A DNA stretch of 64,000 bases from Liolophura sinensis (GCF_032854445.1 NC_088306.1:29857764-29921763), one strand, 5' to 3'. Shown: positions 24,801 through 31,987, counted from the first letter of the stretch. Program-made: numbers and translations. Notes: generated by a model not told the origin, from the sequence alone.

Positions 24801-25180
24801 GGCAGGCAGGCAGACAGACAACAGACAAACAGGCAGACAGACAAACAGGCAGCCAGAAGGGTTGACATTAAATATCTCGACGAGCGGCCTGGCTCCAGAT
24901 GACCTTGTCTGTGAAAGCAAAACAAAGTGGTGCTTCTCGTGCAAGCGCTAAGCTGCGTTCTGTGGAAGCCTAGATCAACATACACCGAAAATTACAGCGT
25001 GCGTTTCTCCATGCATCTTCAAGCCACTAATGTTTGTCAATCAAACAAAACAGAATATAAACATTGTGGTGTCTGGATTGGTAATCTTGTGGTTATGTAA
25101 CCGCCAAGCACTTACGGAATTTGCCGAAGTGTAGAGGTTGGTGTCTCGGAATTTGGCGACAAGGAATCGGTGGCAGACAT
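6194..25180 (-). CDS. BIVM: BIVM orthologue, whole coding region (10 exons, joined)
   Basis: Exons, in transcript order: 25180-25116, 14290-14070, 13898-13638, 13296-12898, 12505-12385, 10565-10470, 9750-9646, 8872-8645, 6856-6773, 6527-6194. All phases are compatible and the joined frame is 1914 nt, 637 residues plus stop; human BIVM, as I recall it, is about 500 residues. From exon 5 onward the protein follows vertebrate BIVM closely (motifs [70 protein letters not shown]). The first half is low-complexity and acidic or Ser-rich. The biochemical function of the family is poorly known. The conserved Cys (about residue 368) and His (about 480) could fit a papain or C39-like peptidase fold, which is inference only. 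No signal peptide or membrane segment is seen. The start codon is the least certain part. Confidence 0.93.
6773..6856 (-). CDS. BIVM: BIVM exon 9, with GC donor
   Basis: The acceptor is tgcatttcag|ACCTAA. It encodes [20 protein letters not shown], matching vertebrate BIVM. To stay in frame with exon 10 and give the conserved HCK(K/R)W, the exon must end TGTAAAAG| with a GC donor (|GCAGGT). The nearby GT donor (AAAAGGCAG|GTTGAC) gives the wrong phase. Confidence 0.92.
7203..7280 (-). mobile_element. SINE family 1 fragment
   Basis: A short inner piece in BIVM intron 9: 'ccacgaccatccgcaggttg' and 'ctggcagaccttcccac', directly joined to a tail-like 'atttatttatttga'. Confidence 0.75.
7470..8265. 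repeat. 36-bp minisatellite changing to 47-bp units
   Basis: Lies in BIVM intron 9. The first half has a 36-bp unit (tttgggaatggtatttcatg, taatactacatgcaga). From about 7960 the unit gains an extra 'tatactacatg' and becomes 47 bp. Frames open across it code [12 protein letters not shown]-like repeats and are not genes. Confidence 0.95.
8645..8872 (-). CDS. BIVM: BIVM exon 8, conserved His motif
   Basis: The acceptor is ttttcatttcag|ATGG and the donor TATGG|GTGAGT, phase 2 in and out. It encodes [20 protein letters not shown], a [13 protein letters not shown] helix and the hallmark [13 protein letters not shown] motif. The His-Tyr-Phe-Cys-Pro-Ile-Gly-Phe strand resembles the catalytic-His strand of C39/papain-like folds (inference). 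Confidence 0.97.
9252..9522 (+). mobile_element. SINE family 1, full length
   Basis: Lies in BIVM intron 7. The head is 'cagtcggttagcgcactag', box B 'gagttcaagtcc', body 'ctgcccggtttcctcccacc', end 'gtacggcgtaaaacaccaat' and an (AAAT)n tail. It is a good reference copy for the family. Confidence 0.93.
9646..9750 (-). CDS. BIVM: BIVM exon 7
   Basis: The acceptor is cctcctcag|GTTATG and the donor TTATGAG|GTAATC, phase 2 in and out. It encodes [20 protein letters not shown] followed by [13 protein letters not shown], which is strongly conserved in animal BIVM proteins. Confidence 0.97.
10080..10150 (+). mobile_element. diverged SINE tail
   Basis: 'ataagtgaacaactgttgag' then 'gttgaacaccaaataaataa' resembles family 1 tails but is diverged. 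It lies just before a second, reversed element. Confidence 0.5.
10155..10225 (-). mobile_element. SINE family 2 tail fragment
   Basis: 'gagtgcttggggtttaacgt' and 'cgtactcaacaatttttcag' equal the reverse complement of the 3' end of the element at 28921-29272. The same tail occurs near 53645 and 54385. Confidence 0.8.
10228..10440 (+). mobile_element. SINE family 1, 5' truncated
   Basis: Starts within the head ('cctttcaccaatgcagtcgc') and continues through box B and body to the tail 'aaacaccaatcaaataaata'. It lies 30 bases from BIVM exon 6. Confidence 0.9.
10470..10565 (-). CDS. BIVM: BIVM exon 6, conserved Cys motif
   Basis: The acceptor is gtttcag|GTACTG and the donor GGCAA|GTCAGT, phase 2 in and out. 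It encodes [15 protein letters not shown] followed by [12 protein letters not shown], close to identical to vertebrate BIVM. The Cys-Gly-hydrophobic-Ser motif resembles the nucleophile helix of cysteine peptidases (inference). A SINE lies directly downstream in the next intron. Confidence 0.97.
10706..12243. repeat. 77-bp minisatellite, about 20 copies
   Basis: Lies in BIVM intron 5. The unit contains 'ataatcaacttagatttaga', 'agcaagggtaccaaagggct', 'cgcctgtaggagagacatga' and 'atgcaaaacttcagctc'. Two copies (near 11485 and 11690) lack the 'cttagattt...taccaa' part. The array ends abruptly inside a unit at a SINE tail. Confidence 0.97.
12244..12338 (+). mobile_element. SINE family 1 tail abutting the 77-bp array
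   Basis: Only the last third of the SINE is present ('cacaataatgctggccgctg' to 'caccaatcaaataaaaat'). It is joined without spacer to the last satellite unit. Confidence 0.88.
12385..12505 (-). CDS. BIVM: BIVM exon 5
   Basis: The acceptor is ctgttgcag|CCACT and the donor CGCTG|GTAGGA, phase 1 in and 2 out. It encodes a basic segment ending in KVLDLKRW. This matches the VLDLRRW of vertebrate BIVM that leads into the conserved core; the Trp codon is split by the intron. Confidence 0.93.
12578..12650 (-). mobile_element. diverged SINE family 1 tail
   Basis: 'tttatttatttgatttttgt' followed by 'gccatactcaagaatttggc' is a decayed reverse-oriented tail in BIVM intron 4. Confidence 0.55.
12791..12844. 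repeat. (TA)n microsatellite, about 27 units
   Basis: An uninterrupted alternating AT run close to the donor of BIVM exon 4. It is likely polymorphic in length. Confidence 0.98.
12898..13296 (-). CDS. BIVM: BIVM exon 4, disordered linker
   Basis: This is the longest exon, 399 nt, with acceptor ggtatttcag|TTACCC and donor TTGG|GTGAGTG, phase 1 in and out. The translation is rich in Ser, Asn, Asp and Gly and ends with [15 protein letters not shown]. That matches the position of 'LAWEIDKSEFD' in human BIVM and anchors the exon. A (TA)n run (12791-12844) sits about 55 bp past the donor. Confidence 0.9.
13638..13898 (-). CDS. BIVM: BIVM exon 3, acidic Ser cluster then helix
   Basis: The acceptor is tttgcag|ATTCGG and the donor GCAG|GTACGT, phase 1 in and out. 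The exon starts with a dense acidic/Ser run ([19 protein letters not shown]), typical of casein kinase 2 substrates. An Ala/Leu/Gln-rich segment follows (about residues 125-170), likely helical, then Ser/Cys-containing sequence. A similar acidic motif closes the protein in exon 10. Confidence 0.85.
14070..14290 (-). CDS. BIVM: BIVM exon 2
   Basis: The acceptor ctaaag|T follows a pyrimidine-rich stretch, and the donor is TTTAGAG|GTAAATC. The exon enters in phase 2 and leaves in phase 1. It encodes a low-complexity segment (about residues 22-95, including [15 protein letters not shown]) with Glu, Ser and Pro. An ATG at 14271 could serve as an alternative start. Vertebrate BIVM is not conserved here, so the call rests on phase agreement and coding-like composition. 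Confidence 0.75.
14291..15620. other. proximal part of BIVM intron 1, no gene seen
   Basis: AT-rich sequence with a short (TCTG)n run near 14791-14812. No exon with consistent splice sites was found. Confidence 0.5.
15624..16530. repeat. 64-bp minisatellite, about 14 copies
   Basis: Lies in BIVM intron 1. The unit is 'gcctgccaaggacattctca', 'gtctagggccacacaaaaca', 'gactctcgggcaccatttca' and 'tgaa'. Copies differ mainly at aaacag/aaacaa and ggg/agg, and pairs of variants alternate, suggesting multi-unit duplication. Confidence 0.97.
16530..16725. repeat. 28-bp derivative repeat at the edge of the 64-bp array
   Basis: 'ccatttcatggaagcctgac' plus 'attttaca' recurs 4-5 times, interrupted by one more 64-bp-type unit. 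It keeps the 'ccatttcatg.aagcctg' part of the larger unit. Confidence 0.9.
16990..17156 (+). mobile_element. SINE family 1, 5' truncated
   Basis: Lies in BIVM intron 1. Starts at the body ('tggcttcctgttccaccgta') and ends 'cataaaacaccaatcaaata'. It is preceded by a 17-bp triplication of 'taagttattaagttgta'. Confidence 0.88.
17157..18110. other. BIVM intron 1 sequence, no gene seen
   Basis: AT-rich, many 'acatgta' words and a short (CCA)n run near 17669. Nothing exon-like. Confidence 0.5.
18112..19982. repeat. 24-bp minisatellite, about 78 copies
   Basis: Lies in BIVM intron 1. The unit is 'gtgtataactgtacaaatgg' plus 'atta' or 'acta'. Because 24 is a multiple of 3, frames of up to about 450 codons stay open on both strands (VYNCTNGL on plus, LYSYTLVH on minus). 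Higher-order periods of 192, 240 and 120 bp are visible from shared rare variants. Confidence 0.97.
20021..20284 (+). mobile_element. SINE family 1, full length
   Basis: Lies in BIVM intron 1, directly after the 24-bp array. Head 'ctggctcagttggttagcgg', body and tail 'aaaacaccaatcaaataaat' are intact. Confidence 0.93.
20285..21740. other. BIVM intron 1 sequence, no gene seen
   Basis: AT-rich intron with no exon-like segment. A fading copy of the next satellite begins near 21756. Confidence 0.5.
21750..22670. repeat. irregular 45-57 bp minisatellite
   Basis: Lies in BIVM intron 1. Units read 'acatacatgtaataaagatc', then 'ctggctgtgttttcctgaat' and 'tgtcaagctga'. Lengths vary through presence or absence of 'agctga' and exchange of 'gttttcctga' with 'actctcctaa'. 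The edges are more diverged than the centre. Confidence 0.93.
22685..23165. repeat. 26-bp minisatellite, about 18 copies
   Basis: Lies in BIVM intron 1. The unit is 'tcatctatgttgtcactgac' plus 'tcctgt', with 'ttagctacgtcg' variants and one copy with an inserted 'acatg'. It follows the previous array with only about 15 bp between. Confidence 0.96.
23170..24490. other. BIVM intron 1 sequence, no gene seen
   Basis: No exon or clear repeat recognised apart from scattered 'tacatgta' words. Confidence 0.45.
24493..24562 (+). mobile_element. SINE family 1, head only
   Basis: 'ggggcctctgtggctcagtt' through 'cccaggagcctctcaccaat', then breaks off into unrelated sequence. It retains box A but not box B. 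Confidence 0.85.
24698..24855. repeat. (CAGA)n-type microsatellite with CAAACAGG interruptions
   Basis: Lies in BIVM intron 1. Runs of 'gacagacagacagacagaca' alternate with 'aacaggcag', resembling the vocabulary of the 32-bp array at 5258. Confidence 0.93.
25116..25180 (-). CDS. BIVM: BIVM exon 1 (start region)
   Basis: The exon ends at a good donor (ATTCC|GTAAGT) in phase 2, which matches the incoming phase of exon 2. I chose the ATG at 25180 ([12 protein letters not shown]...) because it is the only in-frame ATG. The frame stays open upstream to 25358, through Ser/Pro-rich sequence, with no other ATG. That upstream part may be 5'UTR, or the exon may instead begin after an acceptor (tttcag|CGC) at 25342 with the true start further up. 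The base before the ATG is not a strong Kozak context. Confidence 0.6.
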
Positions 25181-25860
25181 GGGTGTTTCAGAAAGGTCAG
25201 TCGACGCGGTTTGAACCGTTGACAAAGGCCTGGATTCGCTTTGCAGCGGTAAAGAAAAAGACCTACCGTGTCTCAGAGGAAAGTCTTGATCATTGTGTGG
25301 TCCACGATCATCCACATCTGTGAGGGATTTGCCCAAAATGCGCTGAAATCCGACTATTTACAAGCCGATCGTATTTTAGGCGACATGTAAAATCAATGCC
25401 TGCTGTCAACGACGGTTCACCAGTTGAGCAGACCGGGAAATTGGGAAGAGGGTACGGAGGGGGGAGAACGCCTAGCGGGCACTTCAGGCGTACATGCGTA
25501 TGCGTAATTTGAAGAAAGAAAAAATGTTCCTCGTCTAGTTACAAAACACTTCCTTGAAACATATACTAGCCAGCTGTCTGAAGTGATACCCATTTCACAC
25601 TGCTCCGTGGGCGCATCAATTACAGGTAAACGAAAAATAGAGGTAGCCTAGGCTCCAGCCAGTAGGCCTATAGGCCCATAGGTCTATAAAAGGTACCAGT
25701 AAGACTTGTAACAAAATTCGTGCATCAGTAAATTACGCATCACGATGACTGCATGCAAAGCATTAATTAACGCAGTATTTAAAAAAAAAGTCGATGTAGT
25801 ATGTATTACAGTGCGTTTAAGAACGATTCGTTATGTTTTACCAAGTCACGTGACATCGCA
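25181..25860. promoter_or_regulatory. probable BIVM promoter region
   Basis: GC content and CpG density rise above the surroundings from about 25.1 to 26.0 kb. The region lies directly 5' of BIVM exon 1 and opposite a plus-strand ATG. No TATA box was identified. Promoter activity is inferred from position and composition. Confidence 0.45.
25845..25854. promoter_or_regulatory. GTCACGTGAC palindrome (E-box / CLEAR-type)
   Basis: A perfect 10-bp palindrome identical to the consensus bound by MiT/TFE factors (CLEAR element) and containing the USF/Myc E-box CACGTG. It lies 8 bp before an ATG and within the CpG-richer block upstream of BIVM. Confidence 0.5.
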
Positions 25861-25861
25861 A

Positions 25862-26014
25862 ATGGCTGCGCAGCCCAAGGATGCGCGTGTCATTTTGAAA
25901 TATGGCTCGCGGGTGTCGTCTTCTGATGAAAACCATGTGGCCTCGAGCAGCAGGGGTCACAGGGTGAAGGAGCTCGTGTCAATAGGCTGCCAGTCTCCTG
26001 ACTGCCCTGTTTAA
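25862..26014 (+). CDS. candidate first exon of an unidentified plus-strand gene
   Basis: ATG in fair context (gcaaATGGCTG) opens 50 codons starting MAAQPKDARVILKYGSRV and ending in a stop at 26012. The segment is GC-richer than neighbours and sits after the palindrome. A donor such as CACAG|GGTGAAGG or AGG|GTGAAG could cut it short. I do not recognise the protein. It may be chance in a CpG-rich promoter. Confidence 0.3.
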   Translation: MAAQPKDARVILKYGSRVSSSDENHVASSSRGHRVKELVSIGCQSPDCPV

Positions 26015-26215
26015 TGCTGTCATCATCCAACTCACGGTATTTCTAACTGACGAAACAACCATGCTGCAAAACACACCCGCGGACCCAACTATAATTCAGT
26101 AGAGTCAGCATTTATCTAGGACTTCTGTAGCACATATAGGCCTTTATGTGCTATATATTATGTACTGGTACATACTGGTATAAATGTATACATCATTTAG
26201 GCCAAAATAGTTAAG

Positions 26216-26330
26216 AGGAGCCACAGTGGCCTAGTGATTAGCGTGTTAGCGTAGCACTTGCAATGGCCAGTAACGTCTCATCAGTGCAATCGCTGTGAGT
26301 TCATGTCCAGCTTATGCACGATAACGTATG
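26216..26330 (+). mobile_element. diverged SINE family 1 head
   Basis: 'ggagccacagtggcctagtg' through 'gcaatcgctgtgagttcatg' keeps the tRNA-like arrangement but is well diverged, and the body is missing. Confidence 0.7.
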
Positions 26331-26399
26331 TAATCTGTTAAAATGGCGGCGTAAAGGTGACTTCTGAGCCTTCGATGATTAACTATTAAATACTCAAAA

Positions 26400-27200
26400 A
26401 AAAAAAAAAAACAAGCCCTGGTGACAGAAAATGTAGATATATTATATAACCTTAAGTATAGCCCTTCATTTAAGGTAGGCCTATAGGTTGTATACATGTG
26501 TTCTTTTCTTTTAAGAAATCTATACCCATACATTTCCTTTGGTATTCCCGCTTATATATTGCTTATATGTTAGATATGAAACAATCATATATGCAGGATA
26601 ATGCGGGATTAATTAGCGCCACATTTATTTAGGAAGTATATAGGGAGTCTATATGCATGTTATTAGTTGCCTCTGTATACCTGGAGTGGATTACACAGGT
26701 TTGTACAACGTCTCTTATTCCGTCAGTCCGTAAGTCCGCCAAACTATAGTTTGCCTTACATTTTGGGGTTCGTCGTACTGAATTGTAACTTGGTACATTG
26801 TTTCACTCTAACAAGTTACAGATGAACTTCGAGTTTCAGACCCCTATGTTCAGTTCGTATACAATGATGTCTTATCCAGATTTGGACTTCAACAGTTTTT
26901 CGGACTTTAAAAACCCAAAAATAGAAATGGTTCATCTTACCGAATTGAACTTCGTAGTCTTATATGCAGGCTTCACGATATATACACGTTAAAGATCCAG
27001 TTTGGGAATTCTGCGTCCCATTTTTGCCAGGTTTTTATTCATTTTTGAACGGAACAGTTTCCCATATGTTTCTTCAAAAATGTTTCTTGCGCAACGCTGG
27101 ATTGAAGCCTGATACATGAATCAGCTTTACCATGAAATCTGGTTAGTGATGTGAAGTGAAGCTCGAGTAGCGGGCTGTTTCGCCCATTTTTATTCTCTTG
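26400..27200. other. intergenic, no gene seen
   Basis: AT-rich spacer with a poly(A) run at 26396-26411. Nothing recognisable. Confidence 0.45.
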
Positions 27201-27204
27201 TTAA

Positions 27205-27640
27205 CTGGACATAGACATAGACATATTGTCTTGTGGGCTCAAACCGGAAGGGGACATAGACTGTAACGATTGTCCTGTGGGATCAAACCGGCAAGGGACA
27301 TGCACTGTAGCTATTGTCCTGTGGGCTCAAACCGGCAAGGAACATGCACTATAGCTATTGTCCTGTGGGCTCAAACCGGCAAGGGACATGCACTGTAGCT
27401 ATTGTCCTGTGGGCTCAAACCGGCAAGGGACATGCACTGTAGCTATTGTCCTGTGGGCTCAAACCGGGCAAGGGACATGCGCTGTATAACTATTGTCCTG
27501 TGGGCTCAAACCGGAAAGGGATATACACTGTATCTATTTTTCCGTGGGTTCAAACCGGGCAAGGAACATGTTCTGTTGTGAGCTGGACATACACTGTAGC
27601 TATTGTCCCGTAGGTTCAAACCGGTACTATACATGTATAG
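27205..27640. repeat. 44-bp minisatellite, about 10 copies
   Basis: The unit is 'attgtcctgtgggctcaaac', 'cggcaagggacatgcactgt' and 'agct'. The middle copies are near identical and both edges are diverged. Confidence 0.96.
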
Positions 27641-28295
27641 TGTACATCTGTGTCAGATGTGTAATTTGTATCTTCCATATGGAGCTCTGTTTTCTGACTG
27701 CTTGTTGTTCGACCAAAAACCATAGCCAATGCAATGACTGCGCTATAATAAAAACCAACAAAACCATCCGATGCAGCACTTCTTGGTTTACAAGATAATA
27801 AAATTTGCTTAAATTTGGAATTAACCTGGCTTTTGAATGAGATGAACCGTTTCTTCTATACGGCGGAATATTTGAACATGCTCATAGGCCTATTTGATCA
27901 TACTGTCTTAACCAGTACGTATGAAACGTTCCATTGTTGTTGTATTAATGCGTTATGCTCGGATGGATATTTACCCATAGGTGGCGTCATGGATTGTTAA
28001 AGGAATAGACAACAAAGGCAGGCTTTAAATCCGATGAGGGATGCTTTATCAATGCATGTATACATTTAATCTGCAGTAGTCTTCATTTTTTTAAAACAGT
28101 TTTGGTTATCGTTGTTTTCAACGGTATTTACAAGTCGTATCATGAAAGTTTGGTCACTTTAGCAACATGCGACTTTTTACGTTTTTGTTTTTCACTCTAG
28201 TCCATGCAAAAGTCTTCATGCTCTATTAGGTACCACGTGACACATATGGTATTGGTGTTGCATTCAAGCATTGTCCTGAACAATCAAAACGAAAC

Positions 28296-28530
28296 GGGGC
28301 CTCCGTGGCTCAGTTGGTTAGCGCGCTAGCGCAGCGTAATGACCCAGGAGCCTCTCACCAATGCGGTGACTTTTTCCTCCGGCCGTAAGTCTGACAGCAA
28401 CCTGCGGATGGTCGTGGGTTTCCCCCGGGCTGTGCCCGGTTTCCACCCACCATAATGCTGGCCGCCGTCGTATAAGTGAAATATTCTTGAGTACGGCGTA
28501 AAACACCAATCAAATAAATAAATAAATCAA
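28296..28530 (+). mobile_element. SINE family 1 with internal deletion over box B
   Basis: A well-preserved head ('ggggcctccgtggctcagtt') and a complete tail. The segment with 'gagttcaagtccagctcatg' is missing, since 'accaatgcggtgac' joins 'tttttcctccggccg'. Confidence 0.93.
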
Positions 28531-28920
28531 AACAAAACCAGGCCTGCGCTGGGACTGACCTTACAACTTTATGTCGTGTGTATAGATCTGCGCTGCTCTA
28601 CCATAGACACGTGTACATGCCCATAATATACATTGTAAGCTGCTAAGCTGGTGAACTGTTGTCTGAATTTACCCGTGCAGGGCTAAACATGAAAACAATG
28701 TTCTCGTGGTGGACCTGGAGGCCTGGTCCCTTTGCACTGTTTTGATGTGTTTGTGTATTATATGTGATGACAATACAGCGTTGTGAGTAATTCTAGATCG
28801 GTGACAATATATTTCAATTGTCACCACTGCATATTTTTACCTACTTCTACGTAAGTGATTTGCCACGATTTAAACACATACATGGACAGTTAGAATAAAA
28901 CCCTGACTGAGGTAAAATGA

Positions 28921-29272
28921 CAAGAGACCAACTGGTAGAGCGTCCGCCTCGGGGGCGGTAGATGCAGGGTCAATCCTGGGTTGGGTCACACCTAAGACTT
29001 TACAAAAGTGGAATTCATAGCTTCCTCGCTTGGTGTTCAGCATTAAATGGAAAGTGCAGGGTCTGGTTGACCCGTATCAGTGTAATCGCTAGGGCGTTGC
29101 GGCTTACTTTCCTGTGATAAGTAGTCTCAGTGAAGTAGCATTAGACAAAAGAGCGGTGGAAATACGTCCCGCAACAAGGAGGCACATTATATACACCTCA
29201 AGGATTCCTTCGACGTCATATGACTAGAAAATTGTTAAGTACGACGTTAAACCTCAAGCACTGACTAACTCC
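28921..29272 (+). mobile_element. SINE family 2, full-length copy
   Basis: The tRNA-like head has box A 'actggtagagcgtccgcctc' and box B-like 'cagggtcaatcctgg'. A body of about 250 bp ends 'aagtacgacgttaaacctca'. Reversed pieces occur at 10155, 53640 and 54383, confirming a dispersed family. Confidence 0.8.
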
Positions 29273-29328
29273 ATTTGCCAGCTATCACTGTCATCGCTCC
29301 TCGCGTTTTACTCTCTATGCTGTAGACT

Positions 29329-29385
29329 TTTATTTATTTATTTATATATTTGATTGGTGTTTTACGCCGTACACAAGAATATCCT
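29329..29385 (-). mobile_element. SINE family 1 tail fragment
   Basis: 'tatttgattggtgttttacg' and 'ccgtacacaagaatat' only. It breaks into a local duplication of 'cctgtagacttttat'. Confidence 0.85.
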
Positions 29386-30023
29386 GTAGACTTTTATATG
29401 CGTTATGGTATGACCGTGTTGAAAATGAGTGTGCTGCAGATCGTATCATCAGTAAAATAACTTTGTTGACAAGGTTTATTAATGCCAAGAAAATTTAAAG
29501 ATCTTGAGCGGCTTTTTTACGCTTTTGCATAGACAATGTTTTATTACCGGGGGGGAATAATCCACGCCAACGAATTTCTTTACTGCGAAACGCAGTAGTC
29601 TCCCCTATATTGCGTCCTTTCAAAAATGTTGTCTGAATAGTTCGTGTTGGACAAGTTTGTAATACCGCGGTATACAGCGGTTTCTCAACCAACTCTAGGA
29701 CTGAAGGACACCAGAGAGCCCTGGGTAAACCATTAATCTTTGGCAAGCATCTGTCGAGCTTACCCACGAGTGACAGATTGTTTAATACATATCAGGTTGA
29801 TCAGATTCCTTGTTTTGTTTAAACTGCTCTACCTGTAGGCTTACTGTATCCAATACCCTTATCAAATTGAAACAAATTGACAAGTGCGTTTTTACACTGA
29901 AAACAAAATCAGCCCCAAGTCAACTGCATAATTTAATTGAATTTCTACTCCAGGGTACACGGTACACGGTTTGAATACTGATTTTATCCATTCGCCTAGA
30001 TTCCATGCGTCTGTCTAACATCA

Positions 30024-30198
30024 TTGAAACTGTTGACTGCTTTTCTTTGCATGATTTCGTCCTATTTTCATACTTTATATACTTTGGTTGTTTGGTAGTT
30101 TGTGTTAAGCGCCGTGAAACTGTTGACCGCTTTTTTTTTGCATGATTTCGTCCCATTTTCGTACTTTATATACTTTGGTTGTTTGGTAGTTTGTGTTT
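30024..30198. repeat. 90-bp tandem duplication
   Basis: Two near-identical copies of a segment from 'gaaactgttgac.gctttt' to 'ggttgtttggtagtttgtgt'. The second copy runs straight into a splice-acceptor-like 'tttgtgtttcag'. Confidence 0.9.
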
Positions 30199-30445
30199 CA
30201 GTTTCGGATTCAACCTTGCCATGACTGACCTCGAACGTCCATCTTGGTTAACAGCTGGTATACACATGTCTGTTTCGACCCATGGGTCCAGTAACCATGC
30301 AGTACAACTTTTTCTTCAGGCTGACTGGTACACTTCCACGGCCGTATCATATTTGCAAGTTTCTCTGCTATGCCTTATCACCGGAATTTTTAACTTTGCA
30401 GCGTATTGTATAAGAGAAAAGGTTAAATTTATGTGTAAAAACTGA
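30199..30445 (+). pseudogene. possible claudin/PMP22-like exon or relic
   Basis: After an acceptor-like tttcag the frame reads LAMTDLERPSWLTAGIHMS, then ADWYTSTAVSYLQVSLLCLI and TGIFNFAAYCI before a stop. The PSWLT then ADW....... and hydrophobic-helix layout resembles the first loop and second helix of claudin-like tetraspans. The loop is shorter than usual and the GLW..C motif is not evident. No partner exon was found, so this could be a relic or coincidence. Confidence 0.25.
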
Positions 30446-30552
30446 AGTAGCTAAAATATGATAAGATGTAGATACATGTACACATGTACACGGCAGTTCC
30501 GTGTAATATAATCCTTTTGAAATATTTCGTTATGGATTAAAATTAGTATCTA

Positions 30553-30667
30553 ATTAGAGACCTTTAGTCAGAAGTTGTAACGTCTAACTTCAAATTTGAA
30601 TTAGTTTACCTATTCTAGTTTGGGGTTACAAGCTGAACGTTCTAACTTCTAACCAAAGGCCTCTAAT
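30553..30667. mobile_element. short fold-back element
   Basis: The ends 'attagagacctttagtcaga' (left) and 'tctaaccaaaggcctctaat' (right) are inverted repeats of about 30 bp with few mismatches, enclosing about 50 bp. It would form a strong hairpin, consistent with a MITE-like element or its solo relic. Confidence 0.6.
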
Positions 30668-31114
30668 GAAGCAAGTCACTCGCTTTCGGTAGAACACCTT
30701 TTCCTGCTCAGCAGTGAATCGGTATCAAGCCGGACTGACCGTGCAGTGTCCTCTAGCAATACACGAGGATTACGTCATCAGTGCCCACCAATCGCCATCA
30801 CAAAAGGCAGAAATAAGCAACAAACTAAACAGCTTGGACCTGAATTTCTTCACTCGGTAAAGTTTCACCATTGTCGTACATTCTATAGTAATGTAATCCT
30901 ATTCATTTATTTACATTTTCATGGGTGTATTTATCCAGCGTTAATTCACCAACATTTCATGTACTGTGAATGTTAACATATTTGTAAACTGAGTAAATTA
31001 TTTAAAATGTTGGACAAATCTGTGAGGAAATCTTCGCGTTCATCCAGTCATTCATTCGGACACTCTCGCTGCATGGCTCGGAAGATTAACTGCTGTTCTA
31101 CGTGTTGTATTCTA

Positions 31115-31385
31115 TAATATTTTTATTTTATTTTATTTATTTGTTTATTTCATTTGAGTTTTACGTCGTATATTTCATTTTACGACGGCTGCCAGCATTA
31201 TAGTGTTTGGGGGGAATCTAAACAGAGCCCTGGGGAAACCAAAGACACGGCTTCTGGCAGACATTCCGACGCACGACTGGAGAGGAAGCCAGCATGATTT
31301 GGACCCACGGCGTACCCGTTGTATTTTTGAAGAGATGTTCCTGGGTATTGCACTGCGCTAGCACGCTAAACTCTATAGGCCGCGG
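31115..31385 (-). mobile_element. old SINE family 1 copy
   Basis: 'tttatttgtttatttcattt' tail, 'tacgacggctgccagcatta' body and 'gcactgcgctagcacgctaa' head are recognisable but strongly diverged. Confidence 0.75.
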
Positions 31386-31715
31386 AGACCTCTTAAGGCA
31401 ATGCCCCTCCCCCCACACCCTGCTGACCAATGAGGCTAGAAAGCCAAAGTCATCTGTCGTTGCATGGTTCGTTTATGGCTTTAGGTCTGAGCACAAGGGC
31501 AGCGGTTTACTACAACTATGGTCCGGCTTCTGTCAGACGTGCACTTGTTACGTCATTGGAAAATTCTTGAATACAATGTTTAATAGGAATCAAATAAATG
31601 GTGGAATGAATTATTCTGTCGGCCAGCAACATATCCGTGAATGGATCAGCTAACAAAAGACTTATTCGGTAAATAAGTAAACTGTTTCATATCGGATATG
31701 GTTTACCAAATACAG

Positions 31716-31820
31716 TTTTATCTATTTATTTGGTTGTTATTTTATGTCGCACGAAAGACTATTTCACGTAAACGACATGCGCCACGATTACTCTGATAGT
31801 AAACTAGGTGGACCCCGGGA
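31716..31820 (-). mobile_element. very diverged SINE tail
   Basis: 'ctatttatttggttgttatt' then 'tatttcacgtaaacgac' resemble a decayed family 1 3' half. Confidence 0.45.
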
Positions 31821-31987
31821 GAAAATATCTGTCACTCATTCAGCTTTTTATTGAATGAATGATTTATGTTTCAACGCGATCTCGGCATCACTTTTAACTG
31901 AAAGCGTTGATCAAAATGTGAATCATTCAATAGACATGTTTTATTTCATACAGAGATGAATTAAAAAGTGAATGGGACAGGCGCGGG

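Noticed and set aside
26798-26992. 64-codon plus-strand frame with FNSFSDF-type composition
   Set aside because: Phe/Ser-rich by chance in AT-rich spacer, with no conserved motif or splice context.
28296-28370. tRNA gene (box A and box B-like sequence)
   Set aside because: The tRNA-like head belongs to a dispersed SINE. The anticodon arm and acceptor stem are not complete, and box B is deleted here.
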